From contig KQ965813.1 in assembly GCA_001574975.1 (NCBI GenBank), forward strand, positions 110,370-174,369: a DNA stretch of 64,000 nt, in the 5' to 3' direction. The DNA comes from Gonapodya prolifera JEL478 (Eukaryota > Monoblepharomycota > Monoblepharidomycetes > Monoblepharidales > Gonapodyaceae). A program made the position numbers and the translations under genes. This document shows, in pieces, positions 1 through 11,678 of the stretch. The first letter of the stretch is position 1. Every line of letters starts with the position of its first letter. The notes beneath the pieces were generated by a model that saw only the letters and a program-made list of their open reading frames with translations, made no database searches and had not been told where the DNA came from.

Positions 1-25
1 TGGAGACTCTGCTGTTGACCTCAAG

Positions 26-1775
26 ATGGAGGGAGAATCAACTGACGCAAACCGAGCTCAATGGGACGTCCAAATACTCGCTGATTTGGGCGAAGACGGA
101 TTGATATTGGAAAAGACCGAGTCAACGAGAAGCTCCACGCCACCAGATGGCGGACAGTTTGCCTGGCTCATGGTTCTCTGTGGTTTAATAGGTGAGTCGA
201 CAGAAGACTTTACTTGACTGAAATGCGCTCGAAATTGCTCCACTATCTCGCGTGCAGGGTACTTCTTTGGTTATGGGATGGGGAACTCTTACGGCGTCTT
301 TGTGGACTATTTCACTTCCACGGGAACGTTTCCTGGCGCTGTGAATGGAATCTTGTCCCTGGTGGCAATGTTGCTGGGTGCTGGTCAAGATATGTACCAG
401 CCTTTTGGCGGCTACCTTGCCGAGCTTATTGATTACGGCACCACCATGGTGATTGGGGGTGTTCTGATGTTCCCGGGACATTTCGTGCAGTCATTTGCAG
501 AGAGTGTGTCTGTGTTATTCGTTGGTGCGATTATAGCAGGTGCGGTTTCTCCGCGATTTCATACTTGAGACCAGACGTGTTGGTTTGCTCATGTTTTTGT
601 TTGACAGGGTTTGGATACAGCGTTGTGCTGGTGCCCAGCACTGGAATCACTTCACATTGGTTTTCAACACAGCTTGCCTTTGCCACTGGAATCGTCCTCT
701 CGGGCTTTGGAATTGGAGGTTTGTTGCCACTCAAATCTCGCATGCAAGCCCCGTATGAAGCGTCTCATCTTTCCCTGTAGGTGTTGTTCTCACGCCATTA
801 ACGGAAACACTCATCAACACCATTGGATGGCGCTCAACTATGCGCATCCTCGCGACGTCTTGTGGAGTCGTCATTGTGGCTGCTGGACTTCTCATGCGAA
901 CTCGGAATCCCCCACGGATCCAGCTATTTCGGAAAACCAACGCCCATCCAAGCGATGTGGTTGGTTCTTACAAGACAGACACCTTAATTCTCAACAAGTC
1001 GCTTCTCCGAAATGGAAGGTTCCTGAGACTTGTCGTGGCCATCGTGTTCCTCCCACCAGAGTTCTTCTGCCCGTACTTGTACATTCCTCAGCAGATATCT
1101 GTTGTGATCAAGAACGCGGCGTCGGAGATTACTGGTTCCATGTGCCTCGCTATCTTCAGCGGGATGATGGCAATTGGACAACCGCTTGGAGGTCTCTGCG
1201 TGAAACGCTTTGGAACATACCGATTTGCAGTTGTTAGCAGTGAGTGTCGCCGCTTGGATCGTGATGCCTCACCAATCCTTCAATATTGACGCTATGGGCA
1301 CTTATACATCAGATCTAAATGCTTCCACACCGACATTATTGCTCATCTTTTGTGCCTTGCATGGTCTCTTTGCTGACTTCCCAATGTGTGAGTCTCGCGC
1401 GACACAAGCTTGTAGCTTTAAAGTCGTCTTAATCTTTCATCGCTTTCCAGTATTCATCGCAGAGATTGTCACGGACTGCTTTGGATCGGAGAATATCGCT
1501 TCTATATGGGAATGGTGTATTTTTTCTTCGCGCCCGGCTCTTTGGTCACTGGTGAGCTCTCGTCTTCACCGTGAACTTGATTCCGTCTGACGTCATATGA
1601 ACTACCAGGCCCCATCCTTGGGTCTATCACTGACGCTCATTCAACATTTACTGCTCAGGGTGATCGGGTCCGTACAGACTGGAGCTTTGTTGTCGTAACT
1701 GTGGCGTGTTCGCTTGTGGTGGTTCTTCTTGTGCTTTGCTGGTTGACAAAAGATCGTGCGGCGAGTTGGATATAA
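26..1775 (+). CDS. MFS transporter, monocarboxylate (MCT/SLC16) type
   Basis: Predicted plasma-membrane carrier of about 430 residues, with an intact start at 26 and a stop at 1773-1775. The N-terminal tail leads into PPDGGQFAW, which fits the conserved motif before helix 1 of monocarboxylate transporters ([DE]G[GS][WF][GA]W). Later exons give typical MFS helices: GYFFGYGMGNSYGVF, the small-residue-rich FATGIVLSGFGIGG, and MAIGQPLGGLCVKRFG after the central loop. The last exon ends with a hydrophobic stretch and a short basic tail. At least five short introns are seen, the first with donor GTGAGTCGAC at 191 and a CAG acceptor near 257. Family membership is well supported. The substrate is not; fungal members include proven monocarboxylate carriers and many of unknown cargo. 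Confidence 0.85.
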
Positions 1776-2247
1776 GGATTTACAATGGGATTCGGCGTAG
1801 TTTTCTCGCAGCACTTTTCACGTGTCACGTTTAATTTGGGTTTGGCGGTGTTGGTTTATGGATCATTAGCTACGCTGTTCGCATCGTTTCTGTCATTTTT
1901 TTTTTTTCTATTGCAGTCGTGAATAAATGTGGAACTTCTCAAACTATATTTTCAATCGAGTCCTTCTCGAAGTTCTTCATTGTCCTACACCTTCTTGGTT
2001 AGATACTTTACAGTTCAAGAGGGGAAATTCGATTTGACTGCCCTCGTAAAGGAGGATGGGATGGGCAATAGGCCGGCCAGATGAAACATGGCGAGCCCAT
2101 ACGACAAAGTTCTGTTGATAGGTTGATGTAAAGAATAGTGCCAAAATGCCGTTCACAGTGATCTGCAAAATATGACAATCCTCCCAAGACACGACCCAAC
2201 CTCCAAAACAGTTCCGCGCCCAACTCCCCACTGCCCCAATCGCACCC
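1776..2247. other. Intergenic, convergent 3' ends
   Basis: This lies between the stop of the transporter and the stop of the minus-strand methyltransferase. It includes a T-rich run near 1896-1910 and the tail AATAAA-like sequence near 1920. No coding exon or RNA gene is visible. Confidence 0.5.
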
Positions 2248-3545
2248 CTAATCATTGAACACATACTCCCCCGCACACCACCCCCTCCACCCATCCGTCT
2301 TCGTATAGCACGCGCGCTCCCTGAGCCACCCCTCGGCGACGGCCCGGTCCCACGCCTTCATGGGGTCGACGCAGTACATGCCCTTGCACCGCAGATCGTC
2401 CATCAGCACAATGTGACGCCGGCGAGAGGCCATGTGGTAGAAGTTGCGGAGGTCGGCGATGGCGACCTGTGGGTGGGGTGAGAAGTGAGGCGGTTGGGGG
2501 TCACCGATGAGCACAAGAGGACCCGGACGAAGGGGAGACCGCCGCCCCGTCGTTTCAACTCACATCGTACGAGTGCCCCCCATCAACGTGAATGATGTCG
2601 CAGCGCAGGTCAGGGTTGGCCTTACGGAATCCAGGAAGCGTGATGGTCGAGTCGCCGTCGGTGATGTAGAAGCGGCCCGGGAAGGTGCGGTTGACGTGGG
2701 CGCGGGCGGGGGGGCCGTAGCTGGTGCGCGCGGTGAGTGAGTGGTGGTGTGGTATCATCAGTCGTACCGTGGACCACGAGAACTTCAAAGGAGTCCTTGG
2801 AAGGACCGAAACTCACTCGGGATGCGGGAGGTCCCACGAAAAGAGCGTGGCATCCCAGCTGCTTGAAAGCCACGTCACTGAGGAGTGGCCGCCGTTGAAA
2901 CCTTTACGGATTATTCGCAAAAGATTTTGAGAGGTCGTTCGGGTGTCTTCGGCTCGTCCAAATACAGCTGCAAGCTGTCCCGCGCAACCTCCCCTAAAAT
3001 CCATGCTCTCCCCGAGAGTACAAGCGCTCATACCCACTGTGAACTGTGAAAGGACGCAAACACTCCAGAATTTCATGTTTCCTTCTGTTCACCAAGCCGA
3101 ACCAACCAATGCCATCAATGACACACAATGACACCGTTCCCACCGGTGGACGTCACAACCCGTCATCCTTCACCGCCAAGGTCTCCCGAAACTCACCCGT
3201 CTCGCAAATCGTCTTGATCCACTCCTGCTGCGCAACCATCGCATAATACATGGTCTGCTCCATGACCTGCATCGAATTGCCTTCATTGACAACCACACCG
3301 GCCTTCGTCAACGCTTCCGCCAGGGCGTCCTGGGCGTCAAGCACGGTGGGCAGCGGGGCCGGGTTGAAGCCGAACGAGTTGCTGTTGTGCGCCGAGGGGG
3401 GTGTGCTGGCGTGGGTGTGATCGAAACCCGCGCGTGGTGGAGGCCGGGTGTGGAGGAAGGAGTAGGCGGCGAAGAGGGCGAGGGCGACGGCGCCGGTGAG
3501 CACGGGGAAGGATGGGCGGGTCCAGCGGTGTGGTGATTGGTCCAT
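2248..3545 (-). CDS. Membrane-anchored class I SAM methyltransferase (Methyltransf_24-like)
   Basis: Start ATG at 3545, TAG at 2248-2250, four exons. The first exon encodes a short basic N-terminus and one hydrophobic segment (VLTGAVALALFAAYSF), a likely type II signal anchor, then a Pro/Ser linker. It stops at ICETG (donor at 3196). The next exon opens at 2901 with FNGGHSSVTWL, so splicing builds ICETGFNGGHS, the SAM-binding motif I of this family. Later exons supply FPGRFYITDGDS, then DIIHVDGGHSYD and RHIVLMDDL, the acidic loops expected after strands 3-4. The C-terminus is Trp/Cys-rich. The anchor suggests a Golgi or ER lumenal enzyme acting on a glycan or lipid, which is inference. No substrate can be named. 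Confidence 0.75.
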
Positions 3546-3963
3546 TTCGAGTAGGGAGAACAGTCGACGGAGCGCCTCAATGAAAGGGCGGCAAAACGTT
3601 CCTCACTTTTGTTTCCCTTGGACAAATCTTCAGTCAAAAAAGTGAACCATATGCCGCGATCATTTCCGTTCATTGGAGATCGGGCCACGTCCATTCCAGG
3701 GGGGTAACCCGAGACTGTGAATAATGCCTTTCACGTCTTTTCGACCGAGAAACGAGGGAACGTAAGCTATACCACTCGTTGTATTATCAATCGGGTGGCG
3801 AATTTCTCTTTCCGCCACTGTGAAAGGTTATGTATCTAATTTTTTTTAGTGGCTTCCTGAATCGGGACAACATTATTGACAGCGCCAGGCGTGGGGAACA
3901 ACCGCTGCAATACAAACCGCGAACTCTGTTTTCAACAACCCAGAGAACGCGCAGGACGTGACC
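3546..3963. other. Intergenic, divergent upstream region
   Basis: Shared upstream DNA between the methyltransferase start (3545, minus) and the next plus-strand candidate. It contains a T-tract near 3840 and no open frame worth calling. Confidence 0.4.
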
Positions 3964-5410
3964 ATGGCGCGATTGCGATTCTATCTCACTTCAATTTCGA
4001 GAAAAATCGTCTCGTCGGAACGAACTAGGTCTCCTGTGTTCGAGTGCCGGAATCAGAGTCGGCACAACAACTGCGGAATTCTTCATTGCGCATCGATTGG
4101 ACGCTCAGGGTACAGAAAACGGCCAAGTTTCGGATCGTGTGGTGTCGATTGCACTCCGCGAGTGGCGACGGGGTTGTCCAGACGCATCGAGGTGGAAGAA
4201 GCGAAGGACCACAATGAAGACTCCTTCGACGACAACAGAAAGTATGTTCTTCCACGCCCCTTCTTTTCGTCAAGTGTACTCATTCAAGGATAGGCTTCGG
4301 TTATACAATGCAGCACAGCGTCAGAGTTGGATGAGCGCCCCAGACGGCCTCCGAACGAATCTCCAACGAGGATTCAGTTTCTTGTATTGTGAAGTCGTCT
4401 CAATCACTGAAATTCGTCGTCAAATCCTCCGTGCTATTGTTTACGCTGACGTGTGCGCTCGGCATCAATACAGCCGAAAAGCGACAGCAGACACTCAGAA
4501 GACACATTCCCGTCTCCGTACAAGTTATCCATTGATGGATGTCAGCCATGGATCGACAATGAACCGTCCAACAGTCACGAACACTCATCTGGCTCCTTTC
4601 GAACTCGCGTCCGGACACTCCGATGACTCCCCCCTCCAGACGCGGCAAGAATATGCCGATGGGACGATCCAACGCCCGAGAATTGTTCCGTGTGGAACTT
4701 TCGCGTGGCGTCGATGATCATGTGATGGGCTGGACAGGGTAAATTTGGGACGTTGATCTCACAGCGGAATCTAAATGAAGACGAGACCACAATCATCTCG
4801 CCGATGCTGGGTGGATCCGAGCGATTGGGGATGTGTTGTCCCTCTCTATCGCCTTCCCTCTATGAACGGAGTGAGGTCCTCCAAACATCTACTAACAGCA
4901 CTCCGTCACACAGTCATCCCACAACACCAACAGCAAAATCTCTTTAGGCACATCTCTTATCAATGTTGAAGTCGATCCTCAAGCCAACTTCTCGCAAGGT
5001 TTGGATCGCCTCCATTTATTTCCATCCCTGGTCCTAACGTACCACCTCACATCCCCGTTCAAAGTCCACCACCACCACAACCAAATACCTTGTCAATCTT
5101 TCAGACGCTCTCTACAGAGCCCATCTCCACCTCGTCCGACTTCGCCACCGTCTATGTCCACTCGGACATCGGTCACACATCACACCACTCAAAAGACTCA
5201 CAACCTTCCACACCAACGATCGACTCCGCATACGCATCCACGAGCGACCTTGATCTCGACTACTTCCCAAAGCGTCTGGTTGACGAAAGCACCGAGATCA
5301 TCGTCCACCCCGACCCAGGCGACGCATCGTTCGAGGCAAGGCGTTCCTCGTACGAGCACAGCGCGTCGGGCACGTCTCTCATAATACCGGAGCCGCCGGA
5401 ATCAAGCTGA
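3964..5410 (+). CDS. Unresolved Ser/Thr-rich hypothetical gene
   Basis: I do not recognise this gene and cannot fix its exons. A frame opens at ATG 3964 with a basic start (MARLRFYLTSISRK) and ends in an acidic stretch just before a good donor, GTATGT at about 4241. A second frame open from 3961 to 4717 competes with it. The 3' part is the most gene-like: a frame running from about 4970 to 5410 is rich in Pro, Ser, Thr and Asp (PPPPQPNTLSIFQTL, STSDLDLDYFPKRL, SLIIPEPPESS) and looks like a disordered cytoplasmic tail. It may be one intron-rich gene, two genes, or partly non-coding. No domain is visible. Confidence 0.3.
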
Positions 5411-5960
5411 TTTCTTTTGCTCCGGCTCCTGCTTCTGCGTCCGGAGCATCACTGGGCGAATTCGTAATCTGTTGCGAGGTCGCCAACCTCGCTTTCCGCA
5501 AGCAAGTCTCAATCCGAATGAGCTTCGATAACTGGGAGTCATACCGCGATGTTGAAGTGACTTGAGTGTCGTCAGTGAGTGTTCTGGTTCCGTGCGAATC
5601 AATAGTGACAACTTTCCTCGGAACCTTCAGAGAACTCTAAACCCGCCATCTCGCCCACTTTCAGCTCCCCCTCCGTCCTTCCGCGCACTGTCGTTTCCCA
5701 CACACCCCTGCTGCTCCTCGGCCAGCTCCCGACTACTCCACGGCCAGTCGCCCTTACCCGCATCAGCAGCACCATCAACCATGTTTCAGTCGGCGTTCGC
5801 TGATAATTCTTTCTTCGCTGGCTACAAGGGAGCGAATATAGCAAGGCGCATTGATGACGTGTCGTTCCAGGTCGGGGACAATGGAGAGCTTTTAGATCAA
5901 GAAAATATTATGAAGAACTTCGAATTGTAAATAACGGCCACCATCACCACTCCGCCTTCC
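5411..5960. other. Intergenic between convergent candidates
   Basis: This lies between the acidic C-terminal exon ending at 5410 and the Gly-rich C-terminus ending at 5961 on the minus strand. A plus-strand frame (5562-5930) is open but has no recognisable features and no clear partner exon. I treat it as non-coding. Confidence 0.35.
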
Positions 5961-6191
5961 CTAGTTATCCGTGTTCCCTCCCCCAAAATCAAACCCTCCC
6001 CCCGACGACCCTCCCGTATCCCCGCCTCCCCCGCCACCACCTCCTCCGAAATCAAACACGCCTCCTCCTCCTCCGCTACTACTTCCAAAATCACCCCCTC
6101 CGCCTCCATCCCCGAAATCGAACCCGCCGCCGCCGCCGGTGTCCACAGAAGATGACCCACCGCCGCCACCGAAATCGAACCCGCTCCACAT
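5961..6191 (-). repeat. Gly-rich low-complexity tract (GFDFGGGG-like units)
   Basis: At least four imperfect units reading FDFG followed by a Gly run (FDFGGGG, FDFGDGG, DFGSSSGGGG, FDFGGGG) make up the C-terminus of the SH3 protein. The opposite strand reads as a Pro-rich frame, which is the expected mirror. Confidence 0.7.
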
Positions 6192-8448
6192 GCTGCCCCC
6201 GCCACCGCCTGATGGCTGGGTGGCTCCGAAGTCGCCCGAATTTGGTGTTGGGCCGAAGTCGCCGGGTCCGTGGTTCGACTAACGTTCATCGGTGGCGAGG
6301 GTTGGCTCGAAGAACGCGTTAAACACTAGAACGATCACGTCAACTCACCCCATGGTTTCCAAACCCACCAAACCTTCCGCCGCCATCCTATACCACAATC
6401 GTCAGCACCTGCTCTCTTTTACCCCATGATTAAGATTCCACTCACCCCCCAATCGCCCCAATCGCCCGCGTACCTTCCGCTACCGAAGGACACATCGCCG
6501 GGACCAAAGTACCCAGGTCTGTCCCAGTACCCGCTGTGGATGTGGTCGATTGAGTTCGCTCCTCGAGGCGCCGGCCTTGTGACAAAGAACACTCACTAGT
6601 CCCCATGCCAGCCTCCGACCCAACCATACCCATACCCGTGGCCATAGTAGGGCGACCAGAGGGTGTTCATTAGGACTGTGCGGCAACCAGACCCGTGACG
6701 TCAATATTCTCGTCGTGGAACCGTAGTAAACGGAACGAAGCAACCACCCACCGATGGCACCTGGGTCGTACCTGCCATACCCGTATCCATAGTACGGCAC
6801 AACGTAACCAGTACGGCTATACGGGTCCACTCGTTGCTGCTGCTGCTGGACGACGACCACCTGAGGCTGCTGCTGCACGACGACCTGCTGCGGGATTTTA
6901 CCTCCAGCGCCAACGAGCACCTGCTGCGCAACCGGCGGGGCGGGGGCAGGGTTCGAGTTCGCCCGCGCCTGCTCCAGCACGCCCCTGAACACGGCCCCGA
7001 CTTGGACGGCCCATCGCGTGCGTGTCTGGTCGTCAAGCGGCGTGAGGCCCGGTGGTGCGGGTGGCTGCGGAAGTGTGAATGTGGGTGTAGAGTTGGTTTG
7101 GGGAGGTGAGAAGGAAGATGTGTATTTGGGTGGTACGGGGACAGTGGGGAGGCTGGATGAGGTGGGAGTTTGTGTCGAGCGAAAGAGGAAGATGAGGTGA
7201 TGCGCGGGGACTGTTACGATGGATTGGATCAAGAGACTATGAGCACGTAGAAATCGAGGGAGAGAACAAAGCGCTGAGCTCACATCCGCCCACGTCCACA
7301 AAGGCAACTCTTGCGTTGCCCGTCTTGCACACGCGGTCGATGAAAATCTTTCGCACAGTTTCAGCGTGGAGGTTGACAGCAGATTTCGGAAAAAGAGTTT
7401 TGGCGTGTTCGTAGAGTGCTGTAGTGGAAAAGAGGAAGTGCTTTTGGTTTGGAGGGAGGTGTGGGAGCGGAAATAATTTAACACGGGAGCTGCAAGGAAA
7501 GGCAATATGGCGAACGCTTACGATCTGGAAAACAGGGACCTTAGCGAACCCCGGGACTTTTGCTTGAAGGCTTTGTTTGAGTGGGAGGCGGGGTACGTAT
7601 CTGCGGTGGAGTCGACACGATTGGTCGACCGGGTGCATCAGACAAACCCGACCGAGGGGTCGTGGCCGAGCAAAACTCACTGCATATAGAGCATAGACTC
7701 ATCTGCTCTGCCAACGCCGTAACCCCATTTCTGCTCCTCAAACCCGTCTCCCGCCAATACTCCCACACATGCTTCATCCTGCGCCTCACGGAACACCAGG
7801 TTCACTGTGCGCAAACCAGGGCGAGTTGGGTCGGCTGAAGTGGCGTCGGTGATATGGAGGAAGTCGGTGAACGAGGACAGTCCGCGGGGAGCGGGGTAAG
7901 TGCTGGTTGGTGCAGGACTACTAGAGCGGTTTTCAGATGGGTCGCGGGGAAGGAGGGAGTACGGAGGCGGAGCGGAGTCAGGGGTGGGGTGGATAGCGGA
8001 GGCGTAGGCCGGGCCCAGGACGGAGAAGGGCATGACTATAAGGGTGGGATTTGAGTCGTACGGGAGTATCTCGGGAAATTGACTGATGGAGCAACTTACC
8101 TGCAGTGGCTCGAGACGTGTGGTTGCTCACAAGACCCCATCCATCTCCGTAGTTCGTGTGGACTTCGACAATATCGCCAACTGCGACCGGGAGTTCTGGA
8201 GCGATCGATTTAGGGTCGGATGTGAATTGATACACCTTAAAGAGGTGACCGTGCTCACCATCCTGCAATGTCGGCTCGTGCGCGACTTGAGCAGTAAATC
8301 TGTGACCCACAGGATCAAAATTGGCCGTGATTGGGGGGCCTGAAACGACCGGAGCCTGTGGATCGGGAGTCTCCACGGATGGGGGTCGTGGGGACGCAGA
8401 ACGAGAGCGCGGTGGAGGATTTTTCACGAAGTCATCGTCAGTGTACAC
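5961..8448 (-). CDS. SH3-domain protein with prion-like Q/Y region and Gly-rich tail
   Basis: Start at 8448. Residues about 45-135 form an SH3-like fold: FKVYQFTSDP, then VAVGDIVEVHTNYGDGWGL (the ALYDY/GDGWW-type core). An intron (GTAAG at about 8100, acceptor TATAG) interrupts it before MPFSVLGPAY, the usual FPxxYV end. After a Ser/Pro linker come two unfamiliar conserved-looking blocks (VNLVFREAQDEACVGV and AETVRKIFIDRVCKTG). Then follows a low-complexity region with QQVVVQQQPQVVVVQ and YYGYGYGRY repeats, and a tail of GFDFGGGG units. The composition resembles prion-like, phase-separating proteins. The SH3 suggests an adaptor role at actin or endocytic sites. That the tail exons belong to the same transcript as the SH3 exons is inferred from strand, spacing and splice phase. 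Confidence 0.6.
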
Positions 8449-10011
8449 ACGATTGGAAGTGGAATGCGGTGGATGCGCCTCGAGATTGGTGGAGGTTGCA
8501 GGTGGCTACCAAGCAAACAAGTGATGGCTTTATCAAGCAACTACGGGGCGATTTCGGTGGGATTCAAACCTCCAAGCTGGCTCTTCCTAGAGACTGGTCG
8601 CTGGTGATCCCACTGCCGGTGTTTTGTCCGCTGTCGGACATGATTCAGCAATGTTGGTGACTAAGGCTGTACAGGCGGCATTTGACTTCGAAGTCAAGCT
8701 AATTAAATTTGTAAAGTATATACTTATTTACAAACGCTTTCGTTACAATCTTAAAGAAAATGTGGAGGGATGCTCCGGGTGCATGTATTTTGGGCGTGCC
8801 CCGTCACAAGATGTTTGAATTGTAGCCGGTCCACACCCGTCAATATGATTCTGTCCAAGAGCCGAAGACAGAAGAAAAGGATAAGCTATTAGATTATCAA
8901 ACTAGTTCGTTCTACGTGGTCAAATATGATTGGATGTCCGGTAGAATTTCAACACTCCCGCATTTGACGACATCCATGTTTTCAGTCCATTTTCTTGTCT
9001 CCAACGTTTGAGAGATTTATGAGACTTCTAATTTTCCTGAAGGCTGGGCGTTTGAACAGCTTTGAGCCATCTAATTGGTGCAAGTGCTCCAGCAAAGATT
9101 GAAAGACTGGTTCTGTTACCAGTGTCAGTCCTCTAGCTCTCCCAAAATGTGAGGAATTGCACAACATCAAATTGGGGCAGCACAATGTCATCAAAATTAC
9201 ATATGTGTGCTATAGCCACGACAAGTTTGGCAATGGGTTTCAATACCAGCTCAAGTAAGTCGCAGGCAACTTGCTGTTGGGGAGAGCTGGCCACAGAAAG
9301 ACTTACATGGGAAATGTTTTGGAATGCAGAGCTCCATTGTTTGTGAGCTGTATTTCATTGGAAGCAAAAAAGACAGCATTTTGCTTGGTGTAAGTGACTT
9401 TTGATCAAGATGTAAATGGTGACATAACATTGTGTTTTGATCAGTGCATCAACCAGCCTCTGGGTGCATTTTTTGAACACGACACGCAGAAGGAGACTGC
9501 GAGTGGGCGTTTTGGTACGAGCTATGGCGACCTGGAGTCTTCGTATGCAATGTACATGAAACTACGTCCACTTCGCAGAGAGAACTGCGCTTCTTCGAGA
9601 GATCTTCTGTGGGCTTTGGTGGGGAAATTGTCAGCAAGCGCTCGGTATATTATTGCAGTCACCAAGAGCGATTTATGGGCCAAAGGTGACGGAGCTGACT
9701 TTCGTGTGTGCCCTTCTCTGACGCTTGCCAGAGATGTTAAAGATTGCACCTCATTAACTCAACTGGTCCGAAGTTATTCCCAATGGTGCTTGTCGAACAT
9801 GATCCTCTTATCCGCTTACTACACATGTATTCTAAACCTTGCCAGTAGGATCTTGTATACAGAGAAAGCCGGTTTGATCGAATTTGGAGTGACTTGAAAA
9901 CAACTGTGATGATCGAATCTTGGAGACAACGAGATTTCCAAACTTTCACTACTCCCAATCAATGTAACACGGTCTGTGGTATCGCGCTCTATAGACGAAA
10001 CCCTTTCCCTC
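8449..10011. other. Long gene-poor interval with a CpG-poor patch
   Basis: This is 1.5 kb between the SH3 gene start and the 3' end of the DUF2236 gene. The stretch 9394-9897 is open on the plus strand (167 codons) but shows no domain and no splice partners. From about 9053 to 9479 CpG is nearly absent, with two by my count, unlike its flanks. A plausible gene fragment is described separately. I see no RNA gene. Confidence 0.4.
8982..9260 (-). pseudogene. Possible decayed F-box/LRR-type fragment
   Basis: Minus-strand frames give leucine-rich text such as LLELVLKPIAKLVVA and DDIVLPQFDVVQFL, then after an in-frame TAG and a frame change FQSLLEHLHQLDGSKLF. No frame is open throughout. The leucine spacing and the local lack of CpG resemble the decayed F-box/LRR gene at 16-17 kb. 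I could not align the two by eye, so the relationship is a guess. Confidence 0.25.
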
Positions 10012-11678
10012 TCATTCTTCGGCCTTCCCATTTGCGTCCGTCGTTGGGTCGTGCTTAAGCAGGAATTTGGGCCTCTCGCCAAGAATCTCGTTGTAACGGT
10101 TCAAGTAGAAGGTTTTCCTGAACCTGATGCTCACTAATCATGTCGAGACGAGATCGTGATCAGCAAAAAACTTCCGAGGATACATCGCAGTGATCTTCAC
10201 TCACACGCAAGCAACCAGCTCGACAACCTCAGGAACCGCGTAAAGAACAGAACTAAGAACAACGATACGCGACCCAGGACTCTATTGTAAAGCGGGATCT
10301 CCTTCCTCTTCGGGTAGCCCACAAAGTCGCAAAACTGGTCTCCGATCAAAATTCGCGCCACCTGCGTCAGCGTGAGGAAGTTGCTCTTGTAGTGGCGCTC
10401 GAACCGGGCCGTGACGGCTTCGGGTTTCTTGGACACGATCCATGCACTGCGGCGCTTTTCTTGCATGTCGGAGAGACCAATGGCCGCCCCGCGTAGGACG
10501 GTGTTAGAGAGGCGGATTGTGCTGGCGTCGGGCTTGATGAGGCTGTGCAGGTGTGGGTGGTGTGGAGTAGTACAGCTGGCGTGAGCGGGCTGAGAAGCTA
10601 GGAGACGTCACGCTACTCACAAGCGAGTGAGATCCATGGAGTACGAGACCGCGTACTCCAACCCATTCCTCAACGGGTTCCACTTCTCCGGAATCCCAAT
10701 AAAGAACCCAATGTACCTCCACGCATGAGCAAAGTCCTCTCTTTCCTCATTGGAGCAACTGAGACCCAGAGAGGGGAACTGCATGAACGGCTGGACGCAG
10801 ATGGCGAGCAGGGTGGCGCAGTTCTGGAGCTGGTTGATTGGGAGGATCACTTCGGCGTTGGAGACCCATTTGGCTTGAAGACGGCGCCGGACGGACGCAT
10901 GCAGGAACCGGACGCGGACGGTTGCTTGCCATGCGTCGGAGCCTGGGCCGAGTGCTGAGAGAATTTGGAAACAAGACGGTTTTAGATGGTGTCTGATCCA
11001 TGGTGTCGAGGAAGTTAAGGAGACCCACCGTCGTCAGTCATGCAGTTCACCACCCAGTGTGCCGTCTCCGCAAGTCGCCGAAATGTTTGGCGGTTCGGAT
11101 TGGACATGTACCCCGTTGCCAAGAGAATTTTGCTGAAGTCTGGCGATCCAGTCCCTGTCACGAACATTCGAGAGTCACTCGAGACGTCGGGAAATAAAGT
11201 CATGCGTATTCTCACTTACCAACGAGTGAGTCGTAAAGGAAAAGTAAATTGAAGACCTCCACGAAGCTGAAGTATACGTTCTGAGTCGTCGTTGTGAAAA
11301 ATGGCAAAACCTGTCAAACACCACCACCAGCTGCTCACCACCCCTCGTACCCCAGCTTCTCACCTGTCCTCGCCTGACTCTCGCCATATCGACCCATTCC
11401 GGCACAGTATTAAGGTGCTCCCAAAGCGCTACGGCTTGCACGTGACCACGCCCGACGTCCTCCTTCAATTTGGCCAGGATATCGTCCGTCTTTGGGTTCA
11501 CGTCGCTGTTGTCCAGGTATGCGTCGACAGGGTCGTCGCCGGCCAGCGCGAGCGGCATGAGCTCCTCGTTTGTGGAGCGCCGGAACCGCTGCATGATGTC
11601 TTTGCCGTATTGGCCGGCAAGGTGGTCGAGTAGCAGCTGAGAGAGAGCGGTGGGCGAGGTGGGTATGGGCTGGGACAT
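10012..11678 (-). CDS. ER-bound oxygenase mpaB / rubber oxygenase-like (DUF2236) protein
   Basis: Start ATG at 11678 (MSQPIPTSPT; an in-frame ATG at 11816 is possible but adds a non-conserved leader). TGA is at 10012-10014, in five or more exons. The family's landmarks appear in order: the N-terminal region DAYLDNSDVNP; ILLATGYMSNPNRQTF followed by AHWVVNCMT; DAWQATVRVRFLHASVRRRL, the R-x-LHA-x-VR core of the catalytic domain; then CNEE-like and HAWRYIGFFIGI. A late hydrophobic stretch follows, and a short last exon ends FLLKHDPTTDANGKAEE after an intron with GTGAGTGA donor. Relatives include Lcp latex-clearing oxygenases and mpaB of mycophenolate synthesis, which are heme-dependent oxidative cleavage enzymes. 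Most fungal members have no known substrate. Confidence 0.8.

Noticed and set aside
2770-2820. A 15-nt microexon in the methyltransferase (TTCTCGTGGTCCACG)
   Set aside because: A single intron from 2816 to the CACCAG acceptor near 2714 gives HPDYGPPARAH in phase, which is simpler.
5562-5930. Plus-strand frame of 122 codons ending KNFEL
   Set aside because: No domain, Ser/Pro composition typical of GC-rich chance frames, and no splice partner.
5971-6282. Plus-strand Pro-rich frame (PPPPKSNPP repeats)
   Set aside because: It is the mirror of the Gly-rich minus-strand tail. The minus reading connects to YGYGYG and SH3 exons upstream, the plus reading has no partner.
9394-9897. Plus-strand frame of 167 codons
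   Set aside because: No recognisable motif, mixed composition, and a similar frame open on the other strand. Kept only as a note in the interval.
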